Translations under genes and position numbers: made by a program
Shown: positions 18,527 through 28,336 of the stretch, in pieces
How the letters are laid out: every line of letters starts with the position of its first letter
Numbering within the stretch: the first letter of the stretch is position 1
Notes under the pieces: model-generated
The model's input: only the letters and a program-made list of their open reading frames with translations
What the model was told of the DNA's origin: nothing
Database searches by the model: none
Assembly: GCF_019977755.1 (NCBI RefSeq)
Contig: NZ_AP025144.1
Span: forward strand, 2,914,001-2,978,000
Direction of reading: 5' to 3'
Length of the DNA: 64,000 bases
Source of the DNA: Vibrio penaeicida
GTDB lineage: Bacteria; Pseudomonadota; Gammaproteobacteria; Enterobacterales; Vibrionaceae

Positions 18527-19822
18527 CTAACTGTCTAATGCTTTGACATCCAGCCCGGCATTGAGCATGGAAACTAACTCTTCTACATGAATTAAAGCAC
18601 ACATTTTCTCTTTAACCATGCCTGCCAACCAAGGTCGCTTACCTGCGCTTTCACGCCAGCGAACCTTTTCCGGCTCTAACCACTCGGTGCCCATCAATTG
18701 ATTAGCAGCGAGCCCCCAATGGCTTTCGCCCAGCATTACAATATATTCATAATTCTCACGATGAGAATCATCAACCAGCTTTTCCGACATAACCCACCTA
18801 GCTGTATCGACAACATCAAGCTGTTCTTTACGGCTGGTTTGTAAACCTAAATACCAATCAGGTCGACCAATCAGGTGATTCAATTCTTCGTTCTTGCGAT
18901 GAATCCCGCCTAGTTCGTCTAGCGGCACCGCAAAAGTCACGTTATTTACATCAAAGTAGAGTACTTGGAACGCCTCATGCCTTGCGACTGTGTGCCAAGT
19001 ATCCTCTGCATCACCACCTGTTTTAGTTTGAGCCTCAACTTCGGTTGCTACTTCAACCTCTGGCTCTTCGACCTTATCTTCAACAATAGGTCTTTGTACT
19101 TCAGGTGCACTCTCTACTTTGGTAATTTCAGGCTCATCGACATTTATCTCTGGCTCTGAAACGACGATCTCAGGTTCTGCAATAGCGATGTCTGGCTCAG
19201 CGATTGCTACCTCTGGTTCGTCAACCGCCCACTCTTGAATTTCATCTGGCTCCAACTGAGTGGCAACCTCTTCAACAGCGGTTTTATCGACAACTGCAAC
19301 TTCAGGCTCTTCGGCACTAAGTGTCGCAATCTCAACTGTGTTTTGACCGATTAATTCATCAATTTCCGGTTCATCAGCAATATTGGTTGATTCGAGTTGG
19401 CTCAACAAACGTTGAACATCTTCCAAATCAGGTGCTTCAAATTCGTTGTATACCGTTTCAGTATAGGACGGAATAGGCTCGGGTTGTACTTCAGGTTGAG
19501 GGTCGAGGTTAAAACTCTCTTGCTCCGACTCCAACTCTTCAGGCGATTCAGCTATTGACGGCGATTCTACAGAATACTCTGCAGGTTCAGAAAGCGGTAT
19601 ATCATCCTCAGATACGACATCGCCAGCTATATCAAGATCCGGCTTGTCTACAATTACAGAGTCTGATGGATTGTCCGATTCTGCGAGCGTATCCTCTGTC
19701 ACCCTTGTTTTGGCATCAAGTGCTTCTGCTTCCGCAGACGACAACAACCCCTCTTCATCAAGAAGCGAGGTAAAATATTCATCTAAAGCCTGTTCGCTAG
19801 AAAGCACTGAATCTTTAATCAT
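18527..19822 (-). CDS. parP: Polar array protein ParP (CheW-like domain with long acidic linker)
   Basis: A 431-residue protein. Residues ~285-425 form a CheW-like domain (FQVLYFDVNNVTFAVPLDEL onwards). The first ~280 residues are acidic and low in complexity, with repeated units such as EPEVAIAEPDIAIAEPEI at about 202-235. In vibrios ParP couples the array to ParC and keeps CheA arrays at the pole. The gene follows parC with an 8-base overlap, supporting the assignment. The linker is probably disordered and its length is likely variable between strains. Confidence 0.88.
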   Translation of the reverse strand: MIKDSVLSSEQALDEYFTSLLDEEGLLSSAEAEALDAKTRVTEDTLAESDNPSDSVIVDKPDLDIAGDVVSEDDIPLSEPAEYSVESPSIAESPEELESEQESFNLDPQPEVQPEPIPSYTETVYNEFEAPDLEDVQRLLSQLESTNIADEPEIDELIGQNTVEIATLSAEEPEVAVVDKTAVEEVATQLEPDEIQEWAVDEPEVAIAEPDIAIAEPEIVVSEPEINVDEPEITKVESAPEVQRPIVEDKVEEPEVEVATEVEAQTKTGGDAEDTWHTVARHEAFQVLYFDVNNVTFAVPLDELGGIHRKNEELNHLIGRPDWYLGLQTSRKEQLDVVDTARWVMSEKLVDDSHRENYEYIVMLGESHWGLAANQLMGTEWLEPEKVRWRESAGKRPWLAGMVKEKMCALIHVEELVSMLNAGLDVKALDS

Positions 19823-20591
19823 CGAAAGCTAACCTCTCGAGATAAAGTAATAGCTGCTTATAGGCAAAAACGCCACGACTACCTGATGCAAAGTGTGAGG
19901 CAGGGAGATGTTTTAAACTCGCATCTCTAAATTTCGTATCAATAGGGATAGCGGAAGGCCATACCTGATTGGGATACCCTTTCTTTAGCTGAGTTAGTGT
20001 TTGCAATGAGGCGTTAGTGCGTTTGTCATACATCGTAGGAACAATTGTGGTCTTGAATGGTTCTGGACGCGACTTCTGCATAATCGCCAATGTGCGAACC
20101 ATTCTCTCAAGCCCTTTCATGGCAAGAAACTCGGTTTGAACCGGAATTAATATTCTATCACTTGCCGCAAGCGCATTAACCATCATGACACCAAGAATCG
20201 GCGGACAGTCTATAAGCACATAGTCATATTCATCTTGAACAGACATTAGCGCTTTCTTTAGAATTAGCCCCATTCCACTTCGGTTACCCATGACACGATC
20301 CAATGTTGCCAATGACATATGCGCTGGAATAATATCGATATTTTCGATATCCGAACCCAGTATTAAGGTCTGAACGGTCGACTTTTCAACTTGTCTTAAT
20401 TGAAAAAGATCAAACAAACTCGAGGGAACTTCATCGGAGTCGTAACCCAAATAAGTTGTTAACGATCCATGCGGATCGGTGTCAACCAATAGCACTCGGT
20501 GACCTTGTTTGCTTAACAACCCAGCAAGAGTAACCGTAGTCGTGGTTTTTCCCACTCCACCCTTTTGGTTAGCAACGCTCCAAACTACCAC
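19815..20591 (-). CDS. parC: ParA-like ATPase ParC, positions chemotaxis arrays at the pole
   Basis: A 258-residue ParA/MinD-family ATPase with deviant Walker A NQKGGVGKTTT (K10, K15) and LIDCPP as the Walker B-type region. It starts with GTG at 20591 behind AAGGAG. In vibrios ParC recruits chemoreceptor arrays to the old pole and ensures inheritance at division, together with ParP and HubP. It should not be confused with topoisomerase IV ParC, which shares the name. Its place between cheB and parP is diagnostic. Confidence 0.9.
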   Translation of the reverse strand: MVVWSVANQKGGVGKTTTTVTLAGLLSKQGHRVLLVDTDPHGSLTTYLGYDSDEVPSSLFDLFQLRQVEKSTVQTLILGSDIENIDIIPAHMSLATLDRVMGNRSGMGLILKKALMSVQDEYDYVLIDCPPILGVMMVNALAASDRILIPVQTEFLAMKGLERMVRTLAIMQKSRPEPFKTTIVPTMYDKRTNASLQTLTQLKKGYPNQVWPSAIPIDTKFRDASLKHLPASHFASGSRGVFAYKQLLLYLERLAFDD

Positions 20592-20600
20592 ATTGGCTCC

Positions 20601-21743
20601 TTAGGATAGTCCAACTTCGACCAGAATACGCTCTGCAATTCGATCCAGAGGCAAATCTTCTGTCGATAAGCCCGCTTTTGCCACAGCCTGTGGCATGCCG
20701 TAAACCACACAGCTCTCTTCATCTTGTGCCCAAATGGTCGCACCAGCGGTTTTAAGCATCCGCGCGCCTTCACGACCGTCTGCCCCCATGCCGGTTAGTA
20801 CCATAGACAACACTTTGTCTTGGTAGATTTTTGCTGCAGAGCCGAAGGTTACGTCCACACAAGGTTTGTAGTTCATCCGCTCACCGCCATCGATAATTCG
20901 CAGTTTTGCAGAACCAGGGCGACCATCAATCATCATTTGCTTACCGCCAGGCGCAAGGTACGCACAACCAGGCTTTAAGATGTCGCCATCTTCTGCTTCT
21001 TTCACCTGGATCTTACATAAAGAATTTAGACGAGCGGCAAATGCAGCAGTAAACGTAGCAGGCATATGTTGAATAAGAACAATCGGGTGCGGATAGTGGC
21101 CAGGCAATTTGGTCAGTATCTTTTGTAGCGCGACAGGTCCTCCCGTTGAAGTACCAATCGCTGTAATTTGATATTTCTTACCCGTTGCTCGAAATTTGGC
21201 ACTCACTGGTCGACTGCGTTCTTGTGCCGGAGCAGGAGCCGATCTTTGCAATGCAGAAGCCGCCGGACGTGCAGGTGTACGTGCAGTCGCGCCAGTCGAA
21301 ATACTGCTTTCGGATACGCCGCCAATTGGACGACGCATAAACACACGTTTCCGCGAAATTTCTTGTACGCGCTGCTGCAATAAAGTAACAGCTTCATCGC
21401 GATTACGAGCAATATCTTCGAATTTCTTAGGAAGAAAATCCAAAGCCCCAGCATCAAGTGCGTCTAGAGTAGCCTTGGCACCATCATGAGTAAGCGAAGA
21501 AAACATCAAAATTGGCGTTGGTTGCGCCTTCATGATTTCACGAACAGCCGTGATGCCGTCCATGACGGGCATCTCGATGTCCATTGTGATTACATCTGGT
21601 TTTATTTTGATGGCTTTTTCAACAGCTTCTTTACCATTGACGGCCATATCCACTACTTCTAGGCGCGGATCTGAGTTGATAATTTCACTTACGCGTCTGC
21701 GAAAAAAGCTCGAATCATCAACTACTAATACTCTTACCGCCAT
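20601..21743 (-). CDS. cheB: Chemotaxis response regulator protein-glutamate methylesterase CheB
   Basis: A 380-residue protein with an N-terminal receiver domain (residues 1-120, phospho-accepting D55 in VITMDIEMP) and a C-terminal methylesterase (about 190-380). The catalytic serine lies in GTSTGGP, the histidine in [10 protein letters not shown] and the aspartate in GMGADG. It removes methyl groups from chemoreceptors for adaptation. A ~45-residue Ala/Pro-rich linker joins the domains. The cognate CheR is not in this cluster. Confidence 0.95.
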   Translation of the reverse strand: MAVRVLVVDDSSFFRRRVSEIINSDPRLEVVDMAVNGKEAVEKAIKIKPDVITMDIEMPVMDGITAVREIMKAQPTPILMFSSLTHDGAKATLDALDAGALDFLPKKFEDIARNRDEAVTLLQQRVQEISRKRVFMRRPIGGVSESSISTGATARTPARPAASALQRSAPAPAQERSRPVSAKFRATGKKYQITAIGTSTGGPVALQKILTKLPGHYPHPIVLIQHMPATFTAAFAARLNSLCKIQVKEAEDGDILKPGCAYLAPGGKQMMIDGRPGSAKLRIIDGGERMNYKPCVDVTFGSAAKIYQDKVLSMVLTGMGADGREGARMLKTAGATIWAQDEESCVVYGMPQAVAKAGLSTEDLPLDRIAERILVEVGLS

Positions 21744-21756
21744 ATTATCCCTTCAA

Positions 21757-23988
21757 TTAAATATGCGAGCGAGTGGCATATTTCTTCAATAAGTTTGGTA
21801 CATCTAGAATCAATGCAATATGACCATCACTGGTAATTGTCGCACCAGCCATACCCGGCGTACCTTGCAATAATTCATCGAGTGGTTTGATAACCACTTC
21901 TTCTTGACCTATCAAAGAGTCCACGACAAACCCAACACGCTGACTCCCCAATTGAACAATAACAACATGCCCATGGTTTGACTTTTTCTTTCCATCAGAA
22001 CTACTTGGAACGAGCCAATGCTGAAGGTAGAACAGTGGAATCGATTTTTCTCGAACAATGATCGTAAGTTGACCATCGACGGTGTTAGTTTTGCTCAAAT
22101 CTAGATGGAATATCTCGTTTACACTTGCTAATGGTAAAGCGAATGGTTGTCCAGACACGCCTACCATAAGTGTCGGCAGGATAGCTAGAGTCAACGGAAC
22201 CTTGATGGTGATCTTGGTGCCTTTACCCATTTCGGAGTCAATATCAATAGACCCGTTTAAGGTATTGATCGCGGTTTTAACCACGTCCATACCTACACCA
22301 CGCCCCGAAATATCCGAGATTTCTGTCTTGGTCGAAAATCCTGGCATGAAGATGAGGTTATAACACTCTTTAGGAGACAGTCGTCCCGCTGCATCCGCAT
22401 CCATCAAACCACGATCAACAGCGATGCTTCTGAGTTTGTCGGCGTTCATACCGCCGCCATCATCAACAATACTCAGTTCAATATGATCACCTTCCTGCGA
22501 TGCAGAAAGTATCACTTTACCTGTACGCGACTTACCATTTTCGACACGGACATCAGGCATTTCTATACCATGGTCAACCGAGTTACGAACTAAGTGAATC
22601 AATGGATCAGCGAGTGCCTCAACCAAGTTTTTGTCTAGGTCGGTCTCTTCACCACGCATTTCTAGAACAATATCTTTCTTCAAGGTACGTGCTATATCAC
22701 GCACAACTCGAGGGAAACGCCCGAATACTTTCTTGATAGGCTGCATTCGAGTTTTCATTACCGCACCTTGGAGGTCTGCAGTAACAACATCTAGGTTAGC
22801 GACAGCTTTCGACATTTCTTCGTCGTTGCTATTCAATCCTAAGCTAACCAATCGGTTACGAACCAATACAAGTTCACCAACCATGTTCATGATGTCATCC
22901 AATGTTGATGTATCAACACGAACTGTTGCGTCAGCTTGAGGCTTCTTCGACTCTTTTGCCGCTGCTGGTGTCTGCGCTTTCGCTGGTGCTGCTGGTTTCG
23001 CTGCGGCAGGCTTCTCAGCAGGTTTAGGTGCTGGTTTAGCGGCAGGCTTCGGCTCAGCTTTTGGCGCTGGCGCAGGAGTTGGTGCTGCGGCAGCTGGAGC
23101 TACAGGGTTTGTTGCAGCTTCAAGCTCTTCGGGAGATGGACCTTTACCAGAACCATGAAGTTGATCAAGCAAGTTCTCAAATTCATCATCTGTCTTTAAG
23201 TCTCCGCCAATACCACCAGAAGGCGCTGCAGGGGCAGGAGCGGCTGGTGTGACAGGAGCTGGGGCAGGAGAATCAGATGCGCCACCAGTAGGGCTGCCAC
23301 CTGAGCCATGCAGCTCATCGAGAAGCTTTTCAAACTCATCATCCGTAATGTCATCACCACCAGACGCAATGTCTGCAGCTGGAGCTGGGGCTGGTGCAGG
23401 CGTACTACTTGAAGCTGATGGCGAACCTTTGCCATGCAATTCATCGAGCAAAGCTTCAAACTCATCTTGAGTTATTTCATCAATTGACCCTGCATCAGTG
23501 GAATCACTAGAAGCAGGTGCAGCTGGCGCTTCCACCACAGGATCAGGAGCCGCGACGGGAGCAGGTTCTTCAGCAACTGGGGCAGCTTCATCAGCACTTT
23601 CAGGTTTACACAAACGATGAAGCTCTTCGATTAATACTGGGTCTGCAGGCGTAAGCGGCTGTCTCTCTTGAACGGCTTCGAACATGATGTTCACTGCGTC
23701 AAGTGCTTGCAGAATGGTATCCATCAGCTCAGCACTTACAGATCGCTGGCCATTACGTAAAATGTCGAAGATATTCTCCGCACCGTGACAAACGTCTACC
23801 AGCTCGGTAAGAGCCAAAAACCCAGCACCGCCTTTTACGGTGTGGAAACCACGGAATATTGCATTCAACAGATCTTTATCGTCTGGATTGTTTTCCAGTT
23901 CTATTAACTGCTCTGAAAGCAGTTCCAGGATCTCACCAGCCTCGACCAAAAAGTCCTGTAGAATATCTTCGTCTAATTCGTAACTCAT
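21757..23988 (-). CDS. cheA: Chemotaxis sensor histidine kinase CheA
   Basis: A 743-residue kinase. P1 carries the phospho-accepting H49 in FRGFHTVKGGAG. Then comes a long Ala/Pro-rich linker (about 130-340) with three copies of a short helix of the form DEFExLLDELHG. Dimerisation (P3, from ~355), the HATPase domain (P4, NSVDHGIE and DDGGGMN) and the CheW-like P5 (from ~590) follow. It phosphorylates CheY and CheB. The three repeated helices in the linker probably correspond to the vibrio-specific localisation segment that contacts ParP; this is inference from context. A classical P2 domain is not evident. Confidence 0.95.
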   Translation of the reverse strand: MSYELDEDILQDFLVEAGEILELLSEQLIELENNPDDKDLLNAIFRGFHTVKGGAGFLALTELVDVCHGAENIFDILRNGQRSVSAELMDTILQALDAVNIMFEAVQERQPLTPADPVLIEELHRLCKPESADEAAPVAEEPAPVAAPDPVVEAPAAPASSDSTDAGSIDEITQDEFEALLDELHGKGSPSASSSTPAPAPAPAADIASGGDDITDDEFEKLLDELHGSGGSPTGGASDSPAPAPVTPAAPAPAAPSGGIGGDLKTDDEFENLLDQLHGSGKGPSPEELEAATNPVAPAAAAPTPAPAPKAEPKPAAKPAPKPAEKPAAAKPAAPAKAQTPAAAKESKKPQADATVRVDTSTLDDIMNMVGELVLVRNRLVSLGLNSNDEEMSKAVANLDVVTADLQGAVMKTRMQPIKKVFGRFPRVVRDIARTLKKDIVLEMRGEETDLDKNLVEALADPLIHLVRNSVDHGIEMPDVRVENGKSRTGKVILSASQEGDHIELSIVDDGGGMNADKLRSIAVDRGLMDADAAGRLSPKECYNLIFMPGFSTKTEISDISGRGVGMDVVKTAINTLNGSIDIDSEMGKGTKITIKVPLTLAILPTLMVGVSGQPFALPLASVNEIFHLDLSKTNTVDGQLTIIVREKSIPLFYLQHWLVPSSSDGKKKSNHGHVVIVQLGSQRVGFVVDSLIGQEEVVIKPLDELLQGTPGMAGATITSDGHIALILDVPNLLKKYATRSHI

Positions 23989-23997
23989 ATATAACCC

Positions 23998-24720
23998 CTA
24001 GAAGCCAAGACTCGACAGCAAGTCATCAACATCGTCTTGTGAAGCGACAGCGTCTTCACGCTCGTGAGCGTTAATAATTGGGCCTTCTGCTTCGGCACCA
24101 TTCTTCGCTTTGTCCTCTTCGTGCTCGTCTGTTTGTTGCTCAACACCAAAGGCCGTCAAAATTTCGACAAGTCGGTCTTCTACCTCACGAACTAAGGTAA
24201 TGACACGTCGGATGATTTGTCCAGTAAGGTCTTGAAAGTCCTGAGCCATAAGAATTTCCGTTAATTGGCTTCTCAACTCAGAGCTATCCCCCTCAACCTG
24301 GGTCATCAGTTCATCGATTCGATGGCAAAGAGATTTAAACTCATCCAGCTCAATACGCCCGTTCATAAGCCGGTTCCATTGAGGGCGAACCAGCATTAAA
24401 TGCTCATGCAGGTTGTCTGCCATTGGAAGAGAACGTTCGACCGCGTCCATAGTTTTATTTGCAGCGGTTTCCGTTTTTTCTATCACATACTCTAGACGAT
24501 CTCTCGCATCAGGGATCTCATCTGTAGCGATTTCATTCATTCGCTGATCGACTTTGAATTGCGTTAAAGAATCGTGCAATTCCCGAGTCAATGTTCCAAT
24601 TTCATGGATCACTGGATTCTCGATAGTCTTTGAAATAGATTTGACGAGATCGTTAGCTTCTTGTTGCTTGTCGCCTTCCAACAAGCTAACCAACTCTTTC
24701 GCTTGCTCTAAAGAAATCAT
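23998..24720 (-). CDS. cheZ: CheY-P phosphatase CheZ
   Basis: A 240-residue, mainly helical protein. The catalytic region is AQDFQDLTGQIIRRV near residue 158, which supplies the glutamine that activates water for CheY-P dephosphorylation. The C-terminal helix DVDDLLSSLGF is the CheY-binding tail. It resets the motor signal. It lies between cheA and cheY, 59 bases from cheY. Confidence 0.94.
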   Translation of the reverse strand: MISLEQAKELVSLLEGDKQQEANDLVKSISKTIENPVIHEIGTLTRELHDSLTQFKVDQRMNEIATDEIPDARDRLEYVIEKTETAANKTMDAVERSLPMADNLHEHLMLVRPQWNRLMNGRIELDEFKSLCHRIDELMTQVEGDSSELRSQLTEILMAQDFQDLTGQIIRRVITLVREVEDRLVEILTAFGVEQQTDEHEEDKAKNGAEAEGPIINAHEREDAVASQDDVDDLLSSLGF

Positions 24721-24779
24721 TCTACTTTTGCCCTTTCAACGCCTCTGTATGTGTGTTTGTTATAAGCGTAATAATGGCT

Positions 24780-25172
24780 TTACAAACGCTCGAAGATTTT
24801 ATCTAGTTTTTCTTTCAGCGTTGCAGCAGTAAAAGGTTTGACGATGTAGCCATTAACCCCTGCCTGTGCTGCTTCGATAATTTGCTCGCGCTTGGCTTCA
24901 GCAGTAATCATCAAAACAGGAAGGTGCTTAAGCTCATCATCAGCTCGAATATTCTTAAGCAGGTCAATGCCTTGCATACCAGGCATATTCCAATCCGTTA
25001 CGACGAAGTCAAATTCGCCTTTCTTGAGCATTGGTAAAGCGGTAAGACCATCATCAGCTTCCTGAGTGTTGTTGAAACCCAGGTCACGAAGTAGGTTCTT
25101 AACAATACGGCGCATTGTTGAAAAGTCGTCAACAATGAGGATCTTCATGTTTTTATTCAAAATTGCCTCCAC
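24780..25172 (-). CDS. cheY: Chemotaxis response regulator CheY
   Basis: A single receiver domain; with the GTG at 25172 it is 130 residues and D60 (VVTDWNMPG) is the phosphorylation site. K112-type lysine lies in [10 protein letters not shown]. It binds FliM at the motor when phosphorylated. The start is uncertain: the GTG has a weak ribosome site, a TTG at 25160 has GGAGG five bases upstream, and an ATG at 25148 begins MKILIVDD. Homologues of the 130-residue form are common in vibrios, so I keep the GTG. Confidence 0.93.
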   Translation of the reverse strand: MEAILNKNMKILIVDDFSTMRRIVKNLLRDLGFNNTQEADDGLTALPMLKKGEFDFVVTDWNMPGMQGIDLLKNIRADDELKHLPVLMITAEAKREQIIEAAQAGVNGYIVKPFTAATLKEKLDKIFERL

Positions 25173-25192
25173 TGAGGTCGAAGTCAGTGTTA

Positions 25193-25927
25193 TTACTCGT
25201 TAATTGTCCACGCACTAAGCTTAGCTCGTAAACGTTGCATAGATTGGCTATGTATTTGACTAACGCGAGATTCGCTGACATCTAATACTTCCCCAATTTC
25301 TTTTAAATTTAGCTCTTCATCGTAATAAAGCGAGAGAACTAGGGCTTCCCTTTCAGGAAGAGTTTTAATAGCTTCAATAAGGGCATGTCGGAAAGATTCG
25401 TCTGCTACCCCTTTGAATGGTAGGTTATCTTCGGACGCTTCGTGTGGAGATATTGCATCTTCTGACACACCAAGGTCTTCAATTCCTACCAGTCGTGAAC
25501 AGTTTATATCAGTTAGCGCATTATGGTACTGTTCTAGCGACATATTTAAGTGTTTGGCTACTTCTGCATCAGTTGGATCACGGTTTAATTGTGATTCTAG
25601 CTCATTTATCGCCTGACTGATGCTTCGATTGTTCTTATGTACCGATCTTGGTACCCAGTCACCACGTCGCATTTCATCTAACATAGCGCCGCGAATCCTA
25701 ATACCAGCATAGGTTTCAAAGCTTGCGCCCTTACTTCCATCGTAGTTTTGCTGAGCTTCAATTAACCCTATCATTCCTGCTTGAATCAAATCATCCACCA
25801 ATACACTAGGTGGCAATCGACCAATGAGATGATGGGCAATTCGCTTTACAAGATCGGAGTAACGCTCCAAGAAAGCCGATTGGCTTCCTGGGTTACCAAA
25901 TTGATCGTATGTCAGCGCCTTAGTCAC
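25193..25927 (-). CDS. fliA: RNA polymerase sigma factor FliA (sigma-28)
   Basis: A 244-residue sigma-70 family factor with region 2 ([24 protein letters not shown]), region 3 and region 4 ([20 protein letters not shown]). It directs late flagellar genes, here most likely the flagellins whose promoters carry TAAA-N15-GCCGNTAA. I use GTG 25927 because homologues begin M-x-KALTYDQ; a TTG at 25930 has a slightly better ribosome-site spacing (AGGAG six bases upstream). It overlaps flhG by 8-11 bases. Confidence 0.95.
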   Translation of the reverse strand: MTKALTYDQFGNPGSQSAFLERYSDLVKRIAHHLIGRLPPSVLVDDLIQAGMIGLIEAQQNYDGSKGASFETYAGIRIRGAMLDEMRRGDWVPRSVHKNNRSISQAINELESQLNRDPTDAEVAKHLNMSLEQYHNALTDINCSRLVGIEDLGVSEDAISPHEASEDNLPFKGVADESFRHALIEAIKTLPEREALVLSLYYDEELNLKEIGEVLDVSESRVSQIHSQSMQRLRAKLSAWTINE

Positions 25928-26807
25928 CAAAAGGCTCTCCTGCTACTTCTCTGTTATTAAGTAAGCGTTCAACAAAAAACTCTAAATGTCCACTCGGAGT
26001 TTTAGGAATTGGCCAAGTTAATGCTTTGTTTGCTAACGAACTGATAGCCAATGCAGCCGGAGAACGCGGAAATGCGTCCACCACAATCTTCTGCTTTTTC
26101 ACCGCCTGACGTACTTTATCATCAAGAGGGATACAAGCGACGAGCTCGAGACTAACATTGAGAAATCGTTCTGTGACCAAGGTCAATTTTGCAAACAATT
26201 CTCGCCCTTCACGGTAACTTCTTACCATATTGGCTACAATTTTAAAGCGTTGAACCTGATGTTCACGACTTAATAGTTTAATCAATGCATAGGCATCTGT
26301 AATGGATGTAGGCTCGTCACACACCACAATCAAGACATCTTGAGCTGCACGTGAAAAACTTACGACCATATCTGAAATACCTGCCGCGGTATCAATCAGA
26401 AGTACATCCATATCTTCTTCAAGAGAACCGAAAGCACGAATTAAACCAGCATGTTGGGCTGGTGACAACTCTGTCATGCTTTGAGTACCCGAAGTAGCTG
26501 GAATAATTTTTACGCCAAAAGGTCCTTCGACCATGGCGTCTTTCAGCTCGCATTCTCCAGCCAATACATGCCCTAGATTTCTTTTTGGTCGAATGCCTAG
26601 CATTACGTCAACGTTGGCTAACCCGAGATCGGCATCCAACACTACAACTTTTTTGCCTTGACGCGCCATTGAAAGTGCTAAACCAAGTGTGACATTTGTT
26701 TTACCAACACCGCCTTTACCGCCAGTAACCGAAATTACTTTAGTAAGAGTTGGTTGCGTTAAGCGACGGAGGCCGCTGGCTTGATCTTGTATCATATTTT
26801 TATTCAT
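25920..26807 (-). CDS. flhG: Flagellar number regulator FlhG (FleN), MinD-like ATPase
   Basis: A 295-residue MinD/ParA-type ATPase with deviant Walker A GGKGGVGKTN. The start ATG at 26807 gives the conserved N-terminus MNKNMIQDQASGLRRL; an extension to 26861 runs into flhF and is rejected. FlhG limits polar flagella to one by opposing FlhF and inhibiting FlrA. It lies 13 bases after flhF. Confidence 0.95.
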   Translation of the reverse strand: MNKNMIQDQASGLRRLTQPTLTKVISVTGGKGGVGKTNVTLGLALSMARQGKKVVVLDADLGLANVDVMLGIRPKRNLGHVLAGECELKDAMVEGPFGVKIIPATSGTQSMTELSPAQHAGLIRAFGSLEEDMDVLLIDTAAGISDMVVSFSRAAQDVLIVVCDEPTSITDAYALIKLLSREHQVQRFKIVANMVRSYREGRELFAKLTLVTERFLNVSLELVACIPLDDKVRQAVKKQKIVVDAFPRSPAALAISSLANKALTWPIPKTPSGHLEFFVERLLNNREVAGEPFGD

Positions 26808-26820
26808 AGTAGTCCGCCGC

Positions 26821-28311
26821 TTAAAGTCCTTCCGATTCACTATTCCAATAGTGAGGTTCATCTTCCGCTGACTTCTCTAGCAACTCATTTGCTTTTGCAA
26901 GCATATACTTAGGTTGAGCTATCACAATATCCTCTGGCACCCTTTGTCCGTTGGCAATGTAAGCCACAGGGATGGCATTTTGAATAACCACGCTGATAAC
27001 CTCTCCTAAGCTCAGGGACTCATCTAACTTGGTCAAAATACAGCCAGAAAGAGGAATCCGTTTAAAATGGTCGATGGTTTCTTGCAGCACTTTTCGCTGT
27101 GCTGTTGTAGGTAAAACGAGATAGCTGCTAATCACTTCACCGCTTTCCTGCATTAACGTATCTAGCTGTTCGGAAAGTCGTACATCTCTTTGTCCCATAC
27201 CAGCTGTGTCAATTAAGATAAGTCTTCGATTTCTAAGCTGATATATGACTTCGGCAAGTTGTTCAGAATCTTTAGCAACTCTTACCGGACAGCCCATAAT
27301 TCGACCATAAATCGACAGTTGTTCGTGTGCACCGATACGATAGGTATCTGTTGTCACCAACGCGACATTATCGGCACCGTACTCCATGGCAGCTCGCGCA
27401 GCCAGTTTTGCTACAGTTGTTGTCTTACCCACACCTGTAGGTCCGAGCAAGGCCACAACGCCACCGCGTTTTAAAATATCTTCACGGGGAATGGTTACTT
27501 GATCTGAAATCAGACCTAACAAGGCTTTCCAAGCATGTACTGGTGGGGTGTCTTCAGGGATGTAGCATGCCATTTGATCTGCAAGCTCCTGAGAAACCCC
27601 CATTCGCTCCAATCGCTTTATCAACATGGCTCTTAGAGGCTCACGACGCTCAACCTCTTGCCACATTAATCCAGAAACTTGGTGCTCAAGTAGACGGCGA
27701 ATAGACGTCATTTCTTCACGCATGTTCTCCAGTTCTTCTGGATTTCCATTGTCGCGCGTGTCGCGTTCGCCTTTATCGTATCGAGTCGGATCTAACTTAG
27801 GTGCGCGCCTGTCTGTGGAAGAATCATCTTTGAGTAACCGAGATAACCCAGACTCTTCGGCAAGCGAGCGTCCAGAGGCACCCATTCCAGAAGGTGAAGA
27901 AGAGCGACGGCGATCGTAAGGTTCTGAGTCTTTGTTTGAAGATTGACGCTTTAATAGCGCTTCCAATGAATCTGCTTCTGTGCTTTTTTCTGAGTCAGCT
28001 TCTTGGCTGTACTGCTTTAACATGTTGGCAAAACGGCGAGTCATTGAACCGCTACCCTCGCCTATGCTGACTTTGTCATCTTTTAGTTCTCTTCTCGGAG
28101 ACGACATTTGTGAATAGTCGTTTGAGCTACGAGAAGCGCTAGAATCTCTATTTCCATTTTTTGCCGCGCTGTCGCCGTCGATCGCCGCAACTATTTCGAC
28201 GCCGCCAGTCACTCGCTTGTTAGACATGATCACAGCGTCCGATCCAAGTTCTTCTTTCACTTGAAGCAGCGCACCGCGCATATCTTTGGCAAAAAATCGT
28301 TTAATTTTCAA
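26821..28311 (-). CDS. flhF: SRP-family GTPase FlhF, sets flagellar position at the pole
   Basis: A 496-residue protein with a basic N-terminal B domain (MKIKRFFAKDMRGALLQVKE), a charged linker, and N and G domains (about 220-480). The P-loop is LLGPTGVGKTTT, and the later TKLD motif is ILTKLDES. FlhF goes to the pole first and recruits FliF. It starts with TTG at 28311, after GGAAAG. It follows flhA by 25 bases. Confidence 0.95.
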   Translation of the reverse strand: MKIKRFFAKDMRGALLQVKEELGSDAVIMSNKRVTGGVEIVAAIDGDSAAKNGNRDSSASRSSNDYSQMSSPRRELKDDKVSIGEGSGSMTRRFANMLKQYSQEADSEKSTEADSLEALLKRQSSNKDSEPYDRRRSSSPSGMGASGRSLAEESGLSRLLKDDSSTDRRAPKLDPTRYDKGERDTRDNGNPEELENMREEMTSIRRLLEHQVSGLMWQEVERREPLRAMLIKRLERMGVSQELADQMACYIPEDTPPVHAWKALLGLISDQVTIPREDILKRGGVVALLGPTGVGKTTTVAKLAARAAMEYGADNVALVTTDTYRIGAHEQLSIYGRIMGCPVRVAKDSEQLAEVIYQLRNRRLILIDTAGMGQRDVRLSEQLDTLMQESGEVISSYLVLPTTAQRKVLQETIDHFKRIPLSGCILTKLDESLSLGEVISVVIQNAIPVAYIANGQRVPEDIVIAQPKYMLAKANELLEKSAEDEPHYWNSESEGL

Positions 28312-28336
28312 AATCGCTTTCCAAATCTAACAATGT

